DNA of 64,000 bases, taken from positions 531,335 through 595,334 of the forward strand of contig CAUYUJ010016471.1 of assembly GCA_963575745.1 (NCBI GenBank). The letters are read 5' to 3'. Positions 31,501 through 42,163 of the stretch are shown one piece after another (the first letter of the stretch is position 1; each line of letters begins with the position of its first letter). Under the pieces are notes generated by a model. That model saw only the letters and a list, made by a program, of their open reading frames with translations, was not told where the DNA came from and made no database searches. The stretch comes from Prorocentrum cordatum. Its lineage: Eukaryota; Sar; Dinophyceae; Prorocentrales; Prorocentraceae. The translations under genes and the position numbers were made by a program.

Positions 31501-32413
31501 GTGAGGGCGCGGTGGGGGGTCCCGGCGAGGATTTTGCAGGGTGGGTGGTTCTTAGAAACTTATGCCCGGAGGCTGCAGGGGGGCTGGAAATGTCAGACGC
31601 GGCGAGGATTTTGCAGGGTGGGTGGCTCCTAGAAACCTATGCCCAGAGGCCTCAGGAGGGCTGGGAATGTCAGACGCGGTGGGGGCGCGGTGGGGGGTCG
31701 CGGCGAAGATTTTGCAGGGTGGGTGGCTCCTAGAAACCTATGCCCAGAGGCCTCAGGGGGGCTGGGAATGTCAGACGCGGTGGGGGCGCGGTAGAGGGTT
31801 CCGGCGAGGATTTTGCAGGGTGGGTAAAACCTATGCCCAGAAGCCTCAGGGGGGCTGGGAATGTCACACGCGGTGGAAGCGCGGTGGGGGGTCCCGGCGA
31901 GGATTTTGCAGGGTAGGTGGCTCCCAGAAACCTATGCCCAGAGACTTCAGGGGGGCTGGGAATGTCAGACGCGGTGGGGGCGCGGTGGGGGGTCCCGGCA
32001 AGGATTTTGCAGGGTGGGAGAAACCTATGCCCAGAGCCCTCAGGGGGGCTGGGAATGTCAGACGCGGTAGGGGCGCGGTGGAAGGTCCCGGCGAGGATTT
32101 TGCAGGGTAGGTGGCTCCTAGAAACCTATGCCCAGAAGCCTCAGGGAGGCTGGGAATATCAGACGCGGTGGGGGCGCGGTGGGAGGTCCGGGCGAGGATT
32201 TTGCAGGAGGATTTTGCAGGGTGGGTGGCTCCTAGAAACCTATGGCCAGAGGACTCAAGGGGGCTGGATATGTCAGACGCGGTGGGGGCGCGATGGGGGG
32301 TCCCGGAGAGGAGTTTGCAGCTCCTAGAAACCTAGGCCCAGAGGACTCAAGGGGGCTGGATATGTCAGACGCGGTGGGGGCGCGATGGGGGGTCCCGGAG
32401 AGGAGTTTGCAGG
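25528..32413 (+). repeat. 101-bp satellite array, about 68 copies
   Basis: Consensus order: GGGCTGGGAATGTCAGACGC, GGTGGGGGCGCGGTGGGGGG, TCCCGGCGAGGATTTTGCAG, GGTGGGTGGCTCCTAGAAAC, CTATGCCCAGAGGCCTCAGG. The typical unit is 101 bp, so the frame cycles each unit, and the many short open frames are not genes. Shorter units lack the GGGGGCGCGG or the GGCTCCTAG segment. Distinct subtypes recur at intervals, for example GTACCGACGAGG with GTCAGTCGCGG near 26010, 27830, 29930 and 31120, showing higher-order amplification. The array starts just after the Helitron stop and ends near the gag remnant. Confidence 0.95.
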
Positions 32414-32502
32414 TGGTCCGAGGTTGAGGGAAGGGCGTTGGAATAGAGTGTGCGATGTATCAAAAGACAACGTATCCAGTTGAGAAGGATATCGCACACG
32501 CC

Positions 32503-33287
32503 TCAGGGGTCGGCGGATCCTCCTCGTCGTAGCGTGAGCCAGCCTCGGACCTTCGCCGGTAGCTCGATGTCGGGCGTTTTGAGTTTCCGCTCAGCTCCGC
32601 TCTGCTGCTCGCACTCGTGATATGTAGGCGAACAGCGTCTCACTTTTGTACCGCTTGAGCTTGAAGAAATACTCCTTCGTCCGCGAGCTCCGTCCTGCCG
32701 TCCATCTTGAAAGGTTTCCGTAATCTGGCCATGATTTGATTCGCCGCGTTGGGTTTGATGAGTTCGTCTGCTGAGAGATCCTCCACTTCGTCCCAAGCTT
32801 CGCCTGTGAGACCTGCGCTGAGGCTGAGCATGAGAGCCGCTTCGCACTCCTCCTTCTCCAATGTAAGCTTTGCAATGAAAATCATCGCCCGCTTCTCGTA
32901 TTCTTTCCATTTGCTGAGCGTGCCGTCGAACTGTGGAACTCCTCGCTCCGGTAGCATGTCCGCCATTGGCTTAGACATCGTGCTGAACTGAAGCTGCAAG
33001 GGGTTGCTGTCCGATGCGTGCTGCTCGAAATCGAAATTGCCCCGGTCTGTGAAATCAAACGTGGACTCTGACGAGAAATTGACCAGGCGGTCTATGATAT
33101 CCGCCGCTGGGCCGAAGCTTATCATGGAAGTGGCGACCAGATCCGAAGAGAGGCCGCTGAGATATGGAAGGTCGAAGCGCGAGTCTGGCTGACCAGGCTC
33201 CGCTACCAATTTGAACTCATCAAAGCCCCCGAAGTCCTTGATGACAATAAGAATGAAAAGCCATAAGAACATCGATGATAACTTCAC
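32503..33287 (-). pseudogene. Ty1/copia-type gag remnant
   Basis: Read on the minus strand, PERGVPQFDGTLSKWKEYEK, EKEECEAALMLSLSAGLTG and AWDEVEDLSADEL resemble the capsid-like gag of Ty1/copia polyproteins. The expected next block is displaced into other frames: FFKLKRYKSETLFAYISR near 32600-32660, then ERKLKTPDIELPAKVRGW ending in LRRGG near 32515. At least two frameshifts are therefore present, and no protease, integrase or RT follows before the satellite. The region right of about 33000 translates to an unrelated or 5' leader sequence. Confidence 0.6.
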
Positions 33288-34049
33288 ACCGCTGGAGCTC
33301 TCGACTCAAGCGCCCGAAAGGGTTTGGGCCAAAACATAACAGCACGCCCGCTATGCTACAGTCATGCTCGGCCCAATCACACAAGATGTACAGCGTATAT
33401 CTCACACACCCAAATACATCAGTATGAAATGGCATGGACAATGTCGCACATGCAGTATAACGTATTCCCCGTCGCTGCTGGGTCGAGCAACACGCCGCCT
33501 CGAGAAATCACCACACAACGAGCGGGAGTTCCATGAATGCTCCTTTACAGATGCTTTCTGTGAGCTCGTCTTCGGGACCTTCGAATGTGTCTTGTGGGGC
33601 CACTAATGCTCTGCCGAGGCCTCCTCCGAACGTCTGCCTACAGTCTCTGGCGATGTCGAGTCAGAAGCACCCCATTTTTGGCCTGTCGGAGCCGTTCTGG
33701 CCGTCTCTCAGCGGGCTCGGGGGCCGTCCTCAGGGTCTGCAGGAAGCAGTTGGTTTCACACAGCAAGCTGCGAGCGCGAGGCAATGCGGAACAACGTTCT
33801 CGTCGGGCAAAGAATGTTCAACTCTCCAAATGCCGCATAGCCCCGAAGTTTGCACGAAGTCTGCGCCATGTACTTCCAACGTGGAGAAAGATCCAGGGCT
33901 CAGTCATGAAATTCCGAGATGGGCAAGGTTTGAGGTGAGTGAGCCCAGAGTTTGCGCGCACGCTTGCAGACGCGTGAATGCAGCACGCGTACCTGTTCGG
34001 CCAGAGCGCATAGAGGTCTAGTCGTTCCGTGGTGTGCCTTCGCCTGCCG
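33288..34049. other. No gene recognised
   Basis: Short unsupported open frames only. Could be the leader or LTR region of the gag remnant, but no second LTR was found. Confidence 0.35.
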
Positions 34050-35420
34050 TGCTGGTCTGCGGCCTCTTGAGGCCATCTTTGGGCCTCCTGGAGCCTGACC
34101 GTCTGGGGCTCTCTTCAGGGGCCTCTTGGTTCCGCTGGAGTCCATATGAGGCGGTAGTAGGGCAAGCTTGCGTTATTTTGAAACTCGTTTAAACCACTTA
34201 TGAGGCATGTGTCTGCCTCTTGGGGACCTTTCGGGGGCCTCCCGAGTGCGTCTTGGGCCATCTCCGGACGCTCTTGGGTCGTCTGGCACCGTCGGATGCC
34301 GTTTGGGGGACCTCTCTGGGCCATCTTGGGTCTTCAGAACCCTCGAGAGCCGTCTTGGAGGTCTCTTGAGCCGTCTTGGGGGTTCTCTTTGGCTGGCCTG
34401 GGGCTGCTTTGAGGGCATATTTGGCAAGATTGGATCCACATGGGGCCATCTTGGGGCCTCTGGAAACGTCTTGGGGCTATACGGCCATACTGAAGGCCTG
34501 AAAGTCCGCCGGACTCCCTGAGATGCGATAGCGCTAAAATTTGTTCAAGGGATGGGAACAAGCAATGTCTGTCTGCTTCTGGAGGCCCTCATTGGAGGTC
34601 GTCTTGCGGCCGTCTTGAGAGCCTTTTGGGTTATCCTGCGGCCCTCCTGGGCCGTCTTGAGGCCTCATTGGGCCGTCCTGGGTTTATCTTGGGCCGCTCT
34701 GCAGCCGCCTTGGGACCCTCTCGGGCTCTGAGCAGGCCGAAGAGGCTAAAATCATTGATTCCTTGACGCCTGATGTGTTCTGTGTTTTTGATGTCCAGAG
34801 AGGAACTGTACGGAGTGGTCGACGAATGTGTGGCGCTGGCATCGGGGGGTATAGCACAACGCTTACGTCGCTTCTTGCATCATGGAAGCGCACAAACTTC
34901 AACACGTTCGACTTCGTTCCGTTCCAGAGTCCCCTCCCAGCGCATGTCATTTCTGGATAGGCGTACGCCACATCTGGGAGCCCTTTGGGGCCCTGGGTGC
35001 CTGCTTCACGTGCTATGCGGCCACCTTAGGAGACTACAGCCCTTCCGAAACGGTTCCCTGTTGGGCCGTCTTGGGAGCCTCTTGCGGTGTTGTTCAACGG
35101 GCGCTGCGGCTGGAGCCGCGCGCGGCGGTAAGGCCTTCTGGGGCCATCTGGGTGCTGAGGGTATGTGGGGCGATGTGTTTGGCCTTTCTGGACCTTCTTG
35201 AGGCTCTCTTGGGCAGTAGTGAGCCTCTCCGGGGCCGTTTTGAGCTGATTTGGATCTTCTCGTGACCTTCTCGGCCCGTCATGCGCTTGAGGCCTTCTGA
35301 AGCGAGCCCCCAAGCATACTACGCAGTAAAGTCGGGCATGCAGCAGTTTAAGCCTCTCGGGGGGCTTTCTTGGGGAGCTTTGTGACCACCCCGGGCCTTC
35401 TTTGGCCCGTCAGAGGTCCG
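34050..35420 (+). repeat. Degenerate short-period repeat built on GGGCC(A/G)TCTTGGGG
   Basis: Many diverged copies of motifs such as GGGCCATCTTGGG, GCCGTCTTGGGGG and GGCCGTTTTG at irregular 20-40-bp spacing (densest at 34050-34740 and 34970-35420; more unique sequence at 34745-34970). The same family recurs at 45850-46230. It is non-coding; open frames on either strand are Pro/Gly/Ser/Leu-rich artefacts. Confidence 0.6.
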
Positions 35421-35640
35421 CTTAGACGCATGCCAGATGCCAGTTTGGACAAAGTTCGACAAGTGTGCGCAATCCTGGAAGCCAGCTGGAGTCATTTTGG
35501 ACCTCGAAGCTACTTGGACGATTTCGGACGTCCGGCTCCGCCCAGAAATCACTCCTTGGCACCTTTGTGTAAGACCTTCTTATCCAAACGAGTCAAGCCA
35601 GGTTCTTGGGGGACGGATTCGTGGAGAGTGAAGGATCTCA

Positions 35641-36068
35641 CATGCCTGGACCCCCGAGGGGTTGGCGAATTTCGGTAATTGGTTTGATCATATTGCCAGT
35701 TGGTGGCCGTTGCGGAGCAGATCTGACATAATGTTCGTCCGTCACGAGGAGATGTTGCAGGATCGTGCTGGGCCCGTACGGAAGATAGCTGAATTCATGG
35801 GGGTAGCACTGACAGAACAGAGGTTGAGTGAGATCGTCAATCCAGCTCACTCGCAGCAATGCAGAGCGCTGAGGAAGACGATGTTGCCCTCAGGGTGCTC
35901 AAAAAACTTGGAGTGATACCAGATGAACCTCAACATGTACGGAAGCGTGTGGTTGGGGATTCCACGCACGTCTTCACGGAAGCACAGCGCGCAATGTTGT
36001 TCGACCAGTATAATGCTAAGTTACGGCCTCTCGGGGTGCCGTTGGAATGGTGCATCCTTCAGGGTTGA
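35641..36068 (+). pseudogene. Sulfotransferase C-terminal fragment
   Basis: First frame: NWFDHIASWWPLRSRSDIMF, VRHEEMLQDRAGPVRKIAEF and MGVALTEQRLSEIV match the conserved region of PAPS-dependent sulfotransferases (W..H..WW, the acidic residues after the strand, KIA.F(M/L)G). A frame change near 35865-35880 leads to VRKRVVGDSTHVFTEAQRAM and LFDQYNAKLRPLGVPLEW, equivalent to the family's RKG..GDW...FT motif and C-terminal helix. The canonical RKGxxGDWK is changed to RKRVVGDST, weakening PAPS binding. The N-terminal PSB loop is absent nearby. It may be terminal exons of a gene with a frame-shifting intron, or a retro-copied fragment. Confidence 0.6.
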
Positions 36069-36289
36069 GAAGTAGGAACCCAGCGAAAGCGATGTGAAAC
36101 TACGTTACGCTGAAGATGTCGATGCCAGGAAGCCACCAGAATATTGGAAGCTTAACCCGAGGTACGGTTTCAGCCCCCCTTTCCCATCCTCTCCACATCC
36201 ATCCCCCATCCATCCACCTTGACCCCTTTTTCATTCCCCCTCCGCTCCACCGCCCTCACCCATCTCCCGAAGGTGCAAGCCCGACTGGT

Positions 36290-36445
36290 CTGGCAGTGGC
36301 TCCGAGGGGGTCCTTTCTCAGGGCGGGCTGCGGCACCGCTCCATGATGTGCCGTTAACCGATCCTGCAGGGTGGGCCCTTCCTCATGTTCGGTGCCTCGT
36401 GCACCGAGACGCCTGAGTCGCTTGTGACTCTTGTGCGGTTCTTGC
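36290..36445 (+). repeat. 156-bp direct repeat, copy 1
   Basis: Starts CTGGCAGTGGCTCCGAGG, ends GCGGTTCTTGC. Matches 36649-36804 at high identity (about 85% by eye) at an offset of 359 bp. Unit core: CACCGCTCCA(T/C)GATGTGCC, GATCCTGCAGGGTGGGCC, GTGCACCGAGACGCCTGAGT. Confidence 0.85.
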
Positions 36446-36648
36446 CTTGTCCTGTTGTTGTGTGTTGCTGCTGCTGCTGCTGTTGCTGCGTGTTCTGGTG
36501 TTTCCCTGGCATTGCATCTCCGCAAGGGATTGGGGATGCGTCGGCTGTCGCCGCCTTCTCCCTTGTCAGTGGCCCTGACGAGGTTGTGGGAGAGGGTGCC
36601 GGAACGCACCCTGAGCGTTGTAAAACCCGACGGTGCAACCCGGCCGTT

Positions 36649-36804
36649 CTGGCAGTGGTTCCGGGGAGGTTTGTGTTCAGGGGAGGCTGCGGCACCGCTC
36701 CACGATGTGCCATTGACCGATCCTGCAGGGTGGGCCTTTCCTCAGTTTTGGTGCCCCGTGCACCGAGACGCCTGAGTCGCTTGTGGCTTTTGCGCGGTTC
36801 TTGC
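36649..36804 (+). repeat. 156-bp direct repeat, copy 2
   Basis: Second copy of the 36290 repeat. CATTGCATCTCC occurs after each copy (near 36511 and 36810), so the duplicated unit may be the whole 359 bp in diverged form. A TGC/TGT microsatellite (36454-36490) lies between the copies. Confidence 0.85.
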
Positions 36805-39329
36805 TTTGCATTGCATCTCCCCCATTAAGCCCACCCACAGCATTGCAGCCGGACAGACAAACATGAAGGAGGACAGAGTGAGGCTCAGGCGAAGAAGGTG
36901 GAGGGTGTGACTGAGGCAGGGGAGCTGGAGCAGTAGGACGACGGCGACGAGAAGAACGACGGGTATGGGGAGGTGGCGAGAGAGTGAGCGATGGAGCAGA
37001 GGAGTGAGTCAAGGAGACTTGGTGGAAGTTCGAACAAGCGAGGAAGCGAGCGAGAGAGCGTGCGAGGGAGGAGCGGGGAGGTGAGATGCTGAGCCTCACG
37101 TGAACGTTGTTATCACCCAGCGGCCTCGGGGACCCGAAGAGGCCACAGGACGCCTCAGGCATGTCAAGCATCGACCACAAGTGTGGCCCCAGATTTCTCC
37201 CGGCAGGATTCCCGTGTGCTTGCCGCATGTCGCCCTCCTCCGCCCCACGAGCCCACCGCGCCGTGCCCTGATCAGCCTCCCCGCGACCAGGCAGGGCACA
37301 GAGAGCCTGAGAGCGGGGGGCGTGCGCGCCGCCATGGAGCACGGCCGCTCTGGCAATGCTGGTGGCCCCCCGTAATTCGTCGGCCGCGGCCCCCTCGACC
37401 CCTCCCGTGTCGGGTTGTTTGTGCCGCGTTGGTTCCCCCCCCCGCCGCCGCGATTGGCCGTGAGCTTCCCGACGTCTCAGGACCACAGCGTCAGGGTTCC
37501 TGGATGCCTGTCTCGGATGTCTGTTAGGGCTTGCGGCCTTCGGTGGGGCCCCGTGGCCACAGCTGGATTCCCTTGGGAAGTATGCCCAGAACGCGCCCCA
37601 GGAGAGACTTGGGGGCAGATTGCTGAGGGGAGATCATCCGCCTCCTCCTTCCCTCAGATCTGGGCGTCGTGGAAACATCTACCTCGCTTTTCGCTTTCTT
37701 GGCTGCACCCCTCCAACTCCAGGGAGGAAAGGGAGGATGAGCGGAGGATCGGGAGAGGGAAGACGGGGGAGGCATGGGAACTGATCGGATTAGATCGGAA
37801 GAGTGGCTCATCGTCAGCCTAAACAACAGCACACGCATGGAAAGCACAAAGCGAAACAAGCGTGCAGCAAGAAGCTCGCGGGCGAGCGCCCCTGACCCAG
37901 CCGGGTGAGAGGAAGAAAGTTGTGGCATCACACCTCGGACAAAAGGCGGCCACTGTCGCGATTGAAAGATACATTGAGGCAGCCAGGGCGAGGAGGCATG
38001 GGAGGCTCGAAGGCCAGAGAGGGCGTGCGCCAACCCAGCCGGGAGGGGAGGGGAAAAGGAAGGGAGCGGAGAAAGTATCAATTGCAACTTGTCGAAGGGG
38101 CCTGACATCGACAGAAGTAGCAGGCGACCAGCTCGAATGTTGAAGCTGCATTCGCAGCAATTATAGAGAACATCCTGCAATGCAGAGATGTACAACCGAC
38201 GCTAAGCCGCACGAAGGGGACACATGCACCTGAGAGGGGCAACACCAAAGCGAAGAAAGGCTGCGATACACAGACGAACCGAGCCGCGAGCCTGAGCGGC
38301 AGGTGGCCAGAAGATCAAGGGAGCAAAGCGGGAGACCCAGAGGGCATAGCAGGCACATCGAAAGCCCCTAACTGGAAGGCAGGGCTGGGCATGCTGCGGT
38401 GGCATAATCATTAAATGCGAAAACTAGCAGCATAAACTTGGAACAAGAGACAAGTGCAATGACGAATTAGCTGGAGTACGCACTGCCTGGTTGAAAGCAA
38501 GGCCATGCCTGCGCCGACCAAGGACAGCTGTACAACTCAGAAAGCGAGCACCACAGAGCGAATGCTGTAATTTGGGAGACCGATTGGGGGCTACCCACAA
38601 GCAGAGAACTTCAACAGACCCACAGCAAGCTGGGTCCACTGTGCAAACAGAAGCGCAGTTGAAGAAGAGGTTTGAAACGAATGAACACGCACTGAGCAGT
38701 GCAGGACAAGAGTTAGCCGGCCTTGCTATCGGGCACTCGGACAATTTCAGGATACGCTTGTGATCTACGATCGAACCAAGCAATATGAGCATCCTTCTTG
38801 CGCGGGAGTGCGAATTCGACAAAGCAAGACCGGCATTGAAACCCATGGCCTGTTGCGCATTTTGGTGTTGCGCCAGCTTCGCATGTGGACGGCAGGGAGA
38901 GGAGGACGAGGGGGTGGCACCTCGGGAGGGGAGTTGGACAGGAGGGAGTTTCGAGGGAAGGGGGGGAAGCATGGCCCCGGCCCCGCAGCCCAGCCAAATG
39001 ACGCGCGGAACACAGATGAGGAGGTGGAGAAGAAGAATGACACGATTGCGAATAGCGGATAGCAGGCACAATGCATTTTGCAGCAGTGAACAGGCAATGG
39101 GAACCAGAAGTGGCAGCAGCTGAAACAATGATGTCAGCGGTGTCCTCGCTGAATGCCCAGCGCCCCCCGAATTCCAGGACGTGCTCAGATTTGTTCCCAA
39201 TCCTCCTTTGAGTTGGGTCCTTGCTTTGAATACGCAACGGCGCGCACCTCCTGCCCTCGGCATGTATGGTTCCCGCTCCCCTTGTATTGTTTGGTCCTCG
39301 TGAGCTCAGCCTAAGATCCCAGCGAAGGT
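36805..39329. other. No gene recognised
   Basis: The longest minus-strand frames (38424-39263, 37524-38195, 36677-37486) are Ser/Pro/Leu-rich without motifs. GAGCGAGCGAGAGAGCG-type purine runs occur near 37040-37060. Two stretches share CCCAGCCGGG (37895 and 38034 areas), hinting at an old duplication. Confidence 0.35.
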
Positions 39330-39700
39330 ATTCATAATGCGTCGCCCTGCTCATTTCGGCACACACACACACACTCACGCGGAACGTGCCCTCATAGGCG
39401 CTCCACTTTTGGCTCGAGTGGAAGTGCTCGCATGGCGTCCCCCCGCCCATTTCGGCGCACCCCTCACGCGGATCGTGCTCGACAGGGAGTTTTTTTGTTT
39501 TTTGTTCGGAAGAGTTCATGGCGTCCCCGTCCCCCCCCAAAAAAAAACAGCACACACATCCTGCGGTTCGTGACGCAGATGTAGTTTCTTCTGTAACCCC
39601 AGTGGGCACGTTCGCATAGCGTTCCCCCCAACCCGTGCAGGCACACCCATCATGCGGATCGTGTCTCAAAGGGCGTTTCAAATTGTGGAATTGTGGGCCT
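39330..39700 (+). repeat. Dispersed ~100-bp repeat family, first site
   Basis: About four diverged copies carrying CGTCCCC(C)CGCCCATTTCGG, then GCACACC...CTCACGCGGATCGTG, and ending in CAGGGAGTT. The same family forms a longer tract at 46690-47570. A CA run (39360-39372) and an A run (39539-39547) interrupt it. Confidence 0.65.
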
Positions 39701-39833
39701 AGTGGAGGTGCCCGGATGGTGCCGCCGTTGCTTATTCGGCACGCCTATAGGATCGTGTTTTATCGAGGGCGATATCCGGTTGCCCGCGGCAAGTCCGGCC
39801 ACCATGCATTCTCGGTGGAAGTTGGTCGAACCT

Positions 39834-40392
39834 ATGATAGTGATGATGTCGGTGACGGTGATGTTGATGATGATGGTGATGATGGTGATGACGGTGATGG
39901 TGATGATGATGTTGATGACGACGATGGCGATGCTGACGATGTTGGTGATGGTGATAATAGTGCGGGTAATGGTGGCGAGGGTTATGATGAAGACGAGTAT
40001 GGTGATGACGGTGGTCATGCTGATGATGATGATGATGTTGATGATGACGATAATGATGTTGTTGATGATGAAGATGATGACGATGTTGGTGATGGTGCTC
40101 ATGGTGATGGTGATGGTGATGTTGATTGTCATGCTGGCGACGATGACGACGATGAAGATGTTTACGATGCTGACGATGATGACGATGATGACGATGATCA
40201 TGACGATGCTGATGACGATGATGATGGCGATGATGCTGATAGTACCGATGATGATAATGATAATGATGCCGATGATGAGAATGATGGTGATGATGATGGT
40301 GATGATGCTGATGGTGATTATGCGACTGAGGATTATGATGGTGATGATGGTGGTGGTGATGATGATCGTGACGGTGATGGTGAGCACGTTCG
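39834..40392 (+). repeat. Imperfect GAT trinucleotide array
   Basis: About 560 bp of GAT with GGT, GTT, GAC and GAA variants. One frame is Asp-rich, the opposite strand Ile/Thr-rich and another frame Met-rich. All three open frames follow from the repeat, so no protein is inferred. Confidence 0.9.
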
Positions 40393-40928
40393 GTAATGAG
40401 CTACGGCGCTCAGGAGCGGTGCTACGCTGGCCCTACTGGGACTGAACTCAATGCACGACCCAAAACGAGGGCCCGAAGCCTCCAAGGGCCAGGGCCCACG
40501 GCCGCGCCCACGGCCGCGCACCAGAGCCCCGGCCGCCGACGCACAAGTTTTCCAATCCGCGTTCAGCAGGCGGCGGGACGCCGACGAGGAAGGCGCGCGC
40601 GACGGACGCGCCCGCGGAACGGGCCGAGGGCCCCAGGCCTCCCAGGGGCCGCGACGCGTCGCGGCCAGGGCCCCCCCTGGGGCCCACGCAAGACGCGCCG
40701 CCAGGGTTCTCGAGCCGCGTCCGGCCATGGCGGCTGCGCCGCAGGGAGGCCGAGCAGCCCAGGCAGCGCGGGCTGACTCAGTCCAGGCGTCGCCTCCGAG
40801 CCGAGCCTCTCGCTTTGTCGACCCCTGGGCGCCTCGCGGCGATCGCGTGCACCCACGATTCGCTCGCCAACGGCCGCAAGGTCTCTGGCGAGCCCCTCAC
40901 ACCGACACGCTTCATTCTGCCGCAGTCC
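40393..40928. other. GC-rich stretch, no gene recognised
   Basis: GC-rich with GGCC/GCGC clusters. It would lie 3' of the minus-strand open frame at 40929-41933. Confidence 0.35.
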
Positions 40929-41933
40929 TCAGCGCGTGCTCTCAACGCCTCCACGCGGTCCTTCGTCCAAGACCGTGGGAGGTGGAGGGTCCACTACCGC
41001 TGTTCGCCGCCGGTGGCCGCGGGTGACCGCGGGTGGCCGGGTCGGGCCGCGCGAATCGCCCTGGGCGACGTTTTCCATGTCTTCATCGATGCCGATATTG
41101 CTCTCCTCCGTGGAGCTGTCGGCTTCCGTCTGCGCGTCGGGCATTGTGCGCTGCGCGTCTTCGAGGTGCGTGCCGATCGCCTCCAGCATGCCCTCGGCCC
41201 GAGCCCATGCCGAGCGCTTGCCCAGCTTCTGGAAGCGTATCGCCGCGTGGCTAGCAGAGCACCACAGGTGGTAGCCGACGCCCCTAACCCTCGCGATGTG
41301 GCCGCGCCTGGAGGTCCACTCCAGCGCGTGGCTGCGCAGGCGACTCCTGAAAGTGAAGGCGAGCTGCCTTGCGCGCCCCACGGCCACCATGGCGTTGCGG
41401 CTGCCTGCCGCGAGCGCCGCGGAGACCGCTCGGCCCCGCTTCGCCATCTTCACGATCATGTGGCAGGGCAGCATGGCCCAGCTGACGCGGTCCGTGACCC
41501 ACCCGAGATCGCGCATGGTGAAACATCTCAGCGAGCAAGGGCCTCGGGGCTGCGCCTGCAGCTTACCCAGGACGGCGTTGTCGGCCTCGCCCATGGCCTC
41601 GCCCAGGGAGCCGACCAGATAGTCTACGTCATGGTCCTCAGCGTCACCGTCCGTCCTGCCGAGGTGGGGCCCGCAGGCTGCTTCGCCGCCTCCCGCTGGC
41701 ACCGCTGGGCGAGAGGGGCTCGCCCACCTCGGCGCAGATTCGTGCGCCCCGAAGATCCACGTCAGCGGGCCGATGGCGTGGGCGTCCTGCTCCTGCAGCT
41801 TGCCCCCGTCGGCGTTGTCGGACTCGCCCGTTGTCTCGTCCAGGAAGCCATCCACGTGCTCCGCGAAGACAGGATTGTCCTCCAGCTGCGCATAGCGCCT
41901 GGCACCACTGCCACTGGAGCTGCTAGAGGACAC
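40929..41933 (-). CDS. Hypothetical protein, 334 codons
   Basis: Not recognised. The minus-strand frame reads MSSSSSSGSGARRYAQLEDN, then two similar segments ESDNADGGKLQEQ and EADNAVLGKLQAQ about 65 residues apart. A mixed hydrophobic/basic region follows (MLPCHMIVKMAKRGRAVSAA, AFTFRSRLRSHALEW), then the acidic tail EADSSTEESNIGIDEDMEN. The plus strand is open over the same span but is Arg/Ala/His-rich, so the minus strand is preferred on texture. The Ser-rich start and lack of a signal peptide give no location. It could be part of a gene whose upstream exons lie at 42164-42830. Confidence 0.35.
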   Translation of the reverse strand: MSSSSSSGSGARRYAQLEDNPVFAEHVDGFLDETTGESDNADGGKLQEQDAHAIGPLTWIFGAHESAPRWASPSRPAVPAGGGEAACGPHLGRTDGDAEDHDVDYLVGSLGEAMGEADNAVLGKLQAQPRGPCSLRCFTMRDLGWVTDRVSWAMLPCHMIVKMAKRGRAVSAALAAGSRNAMVAVGRARQLAFTFRSRLRSHALEWTSRRGHIARVRGVGYHLWCSASHAAIRFQKLGKRSAWARAEGMLEAIGTHLEDAQRTMPDAQTEADSSTEESNIGIDEDMENVAQGDSRGPTRPPAVTRGHRRRTAVVDPPPPTVLDEGPRGGVESTR

Positions 41934-42163
41934 TAGCGCCCCGCACGCGCAGAGCAGGCCGCGGGGTGGCCGTCAGCGCGCATCGCGAAGGGAGACGCCA
42001 CGCGCAGCCCGCGCCCGCGCCGTCTCGCCGCGGCGGTGCCCCGCGGGCCGCTCGCCGCCACGTGAAACGTCGGCACCGCGCCCAGGTCGGGCGCCAGTCT
42101 CCGCGCGAGAAAGGGTGGCTCAGCGAGGCTGCCGCAACCCTGGAGCAGAATCTCGGCATGTGA

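Noticed and set aside
25528-32413. Dozens of 60-240-codon open frames with PEASGGLGMSDAVGAR-type repeats
   Set aside because: They follow from a 101-bp unit lacking stops in most frames; the frame cycles every unit. No start context or conserved frame.
38424-39263. 279-codon minus-strand frame with hydrophobic stretches, possible membrane protein
   Set aside because: Ser/Leu/Pro/Cys-rich with no family features; hydrophobicity follows from C/T-rich sequence. Not supportable.
39403-39418. Spliced-leader-like sequence CCACTTTTGGCTCGAG
   Set aside because: Lacks the first part of the leader, has an inserted base and a substitution, and lies inside a dispersed repeat.
39834-40392. Asp-rich acidic protein on the plus strand or an Ile-rich membrane protein on the minus strand
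   Set aside because: Both are translations of an imperfect GAT array.
40815-41936. 373-codon plus-strand open frame
   Set aside because: It is Arg/His/Ala-rich with poor texture; the minus strand of the same DNA looks more like protein.
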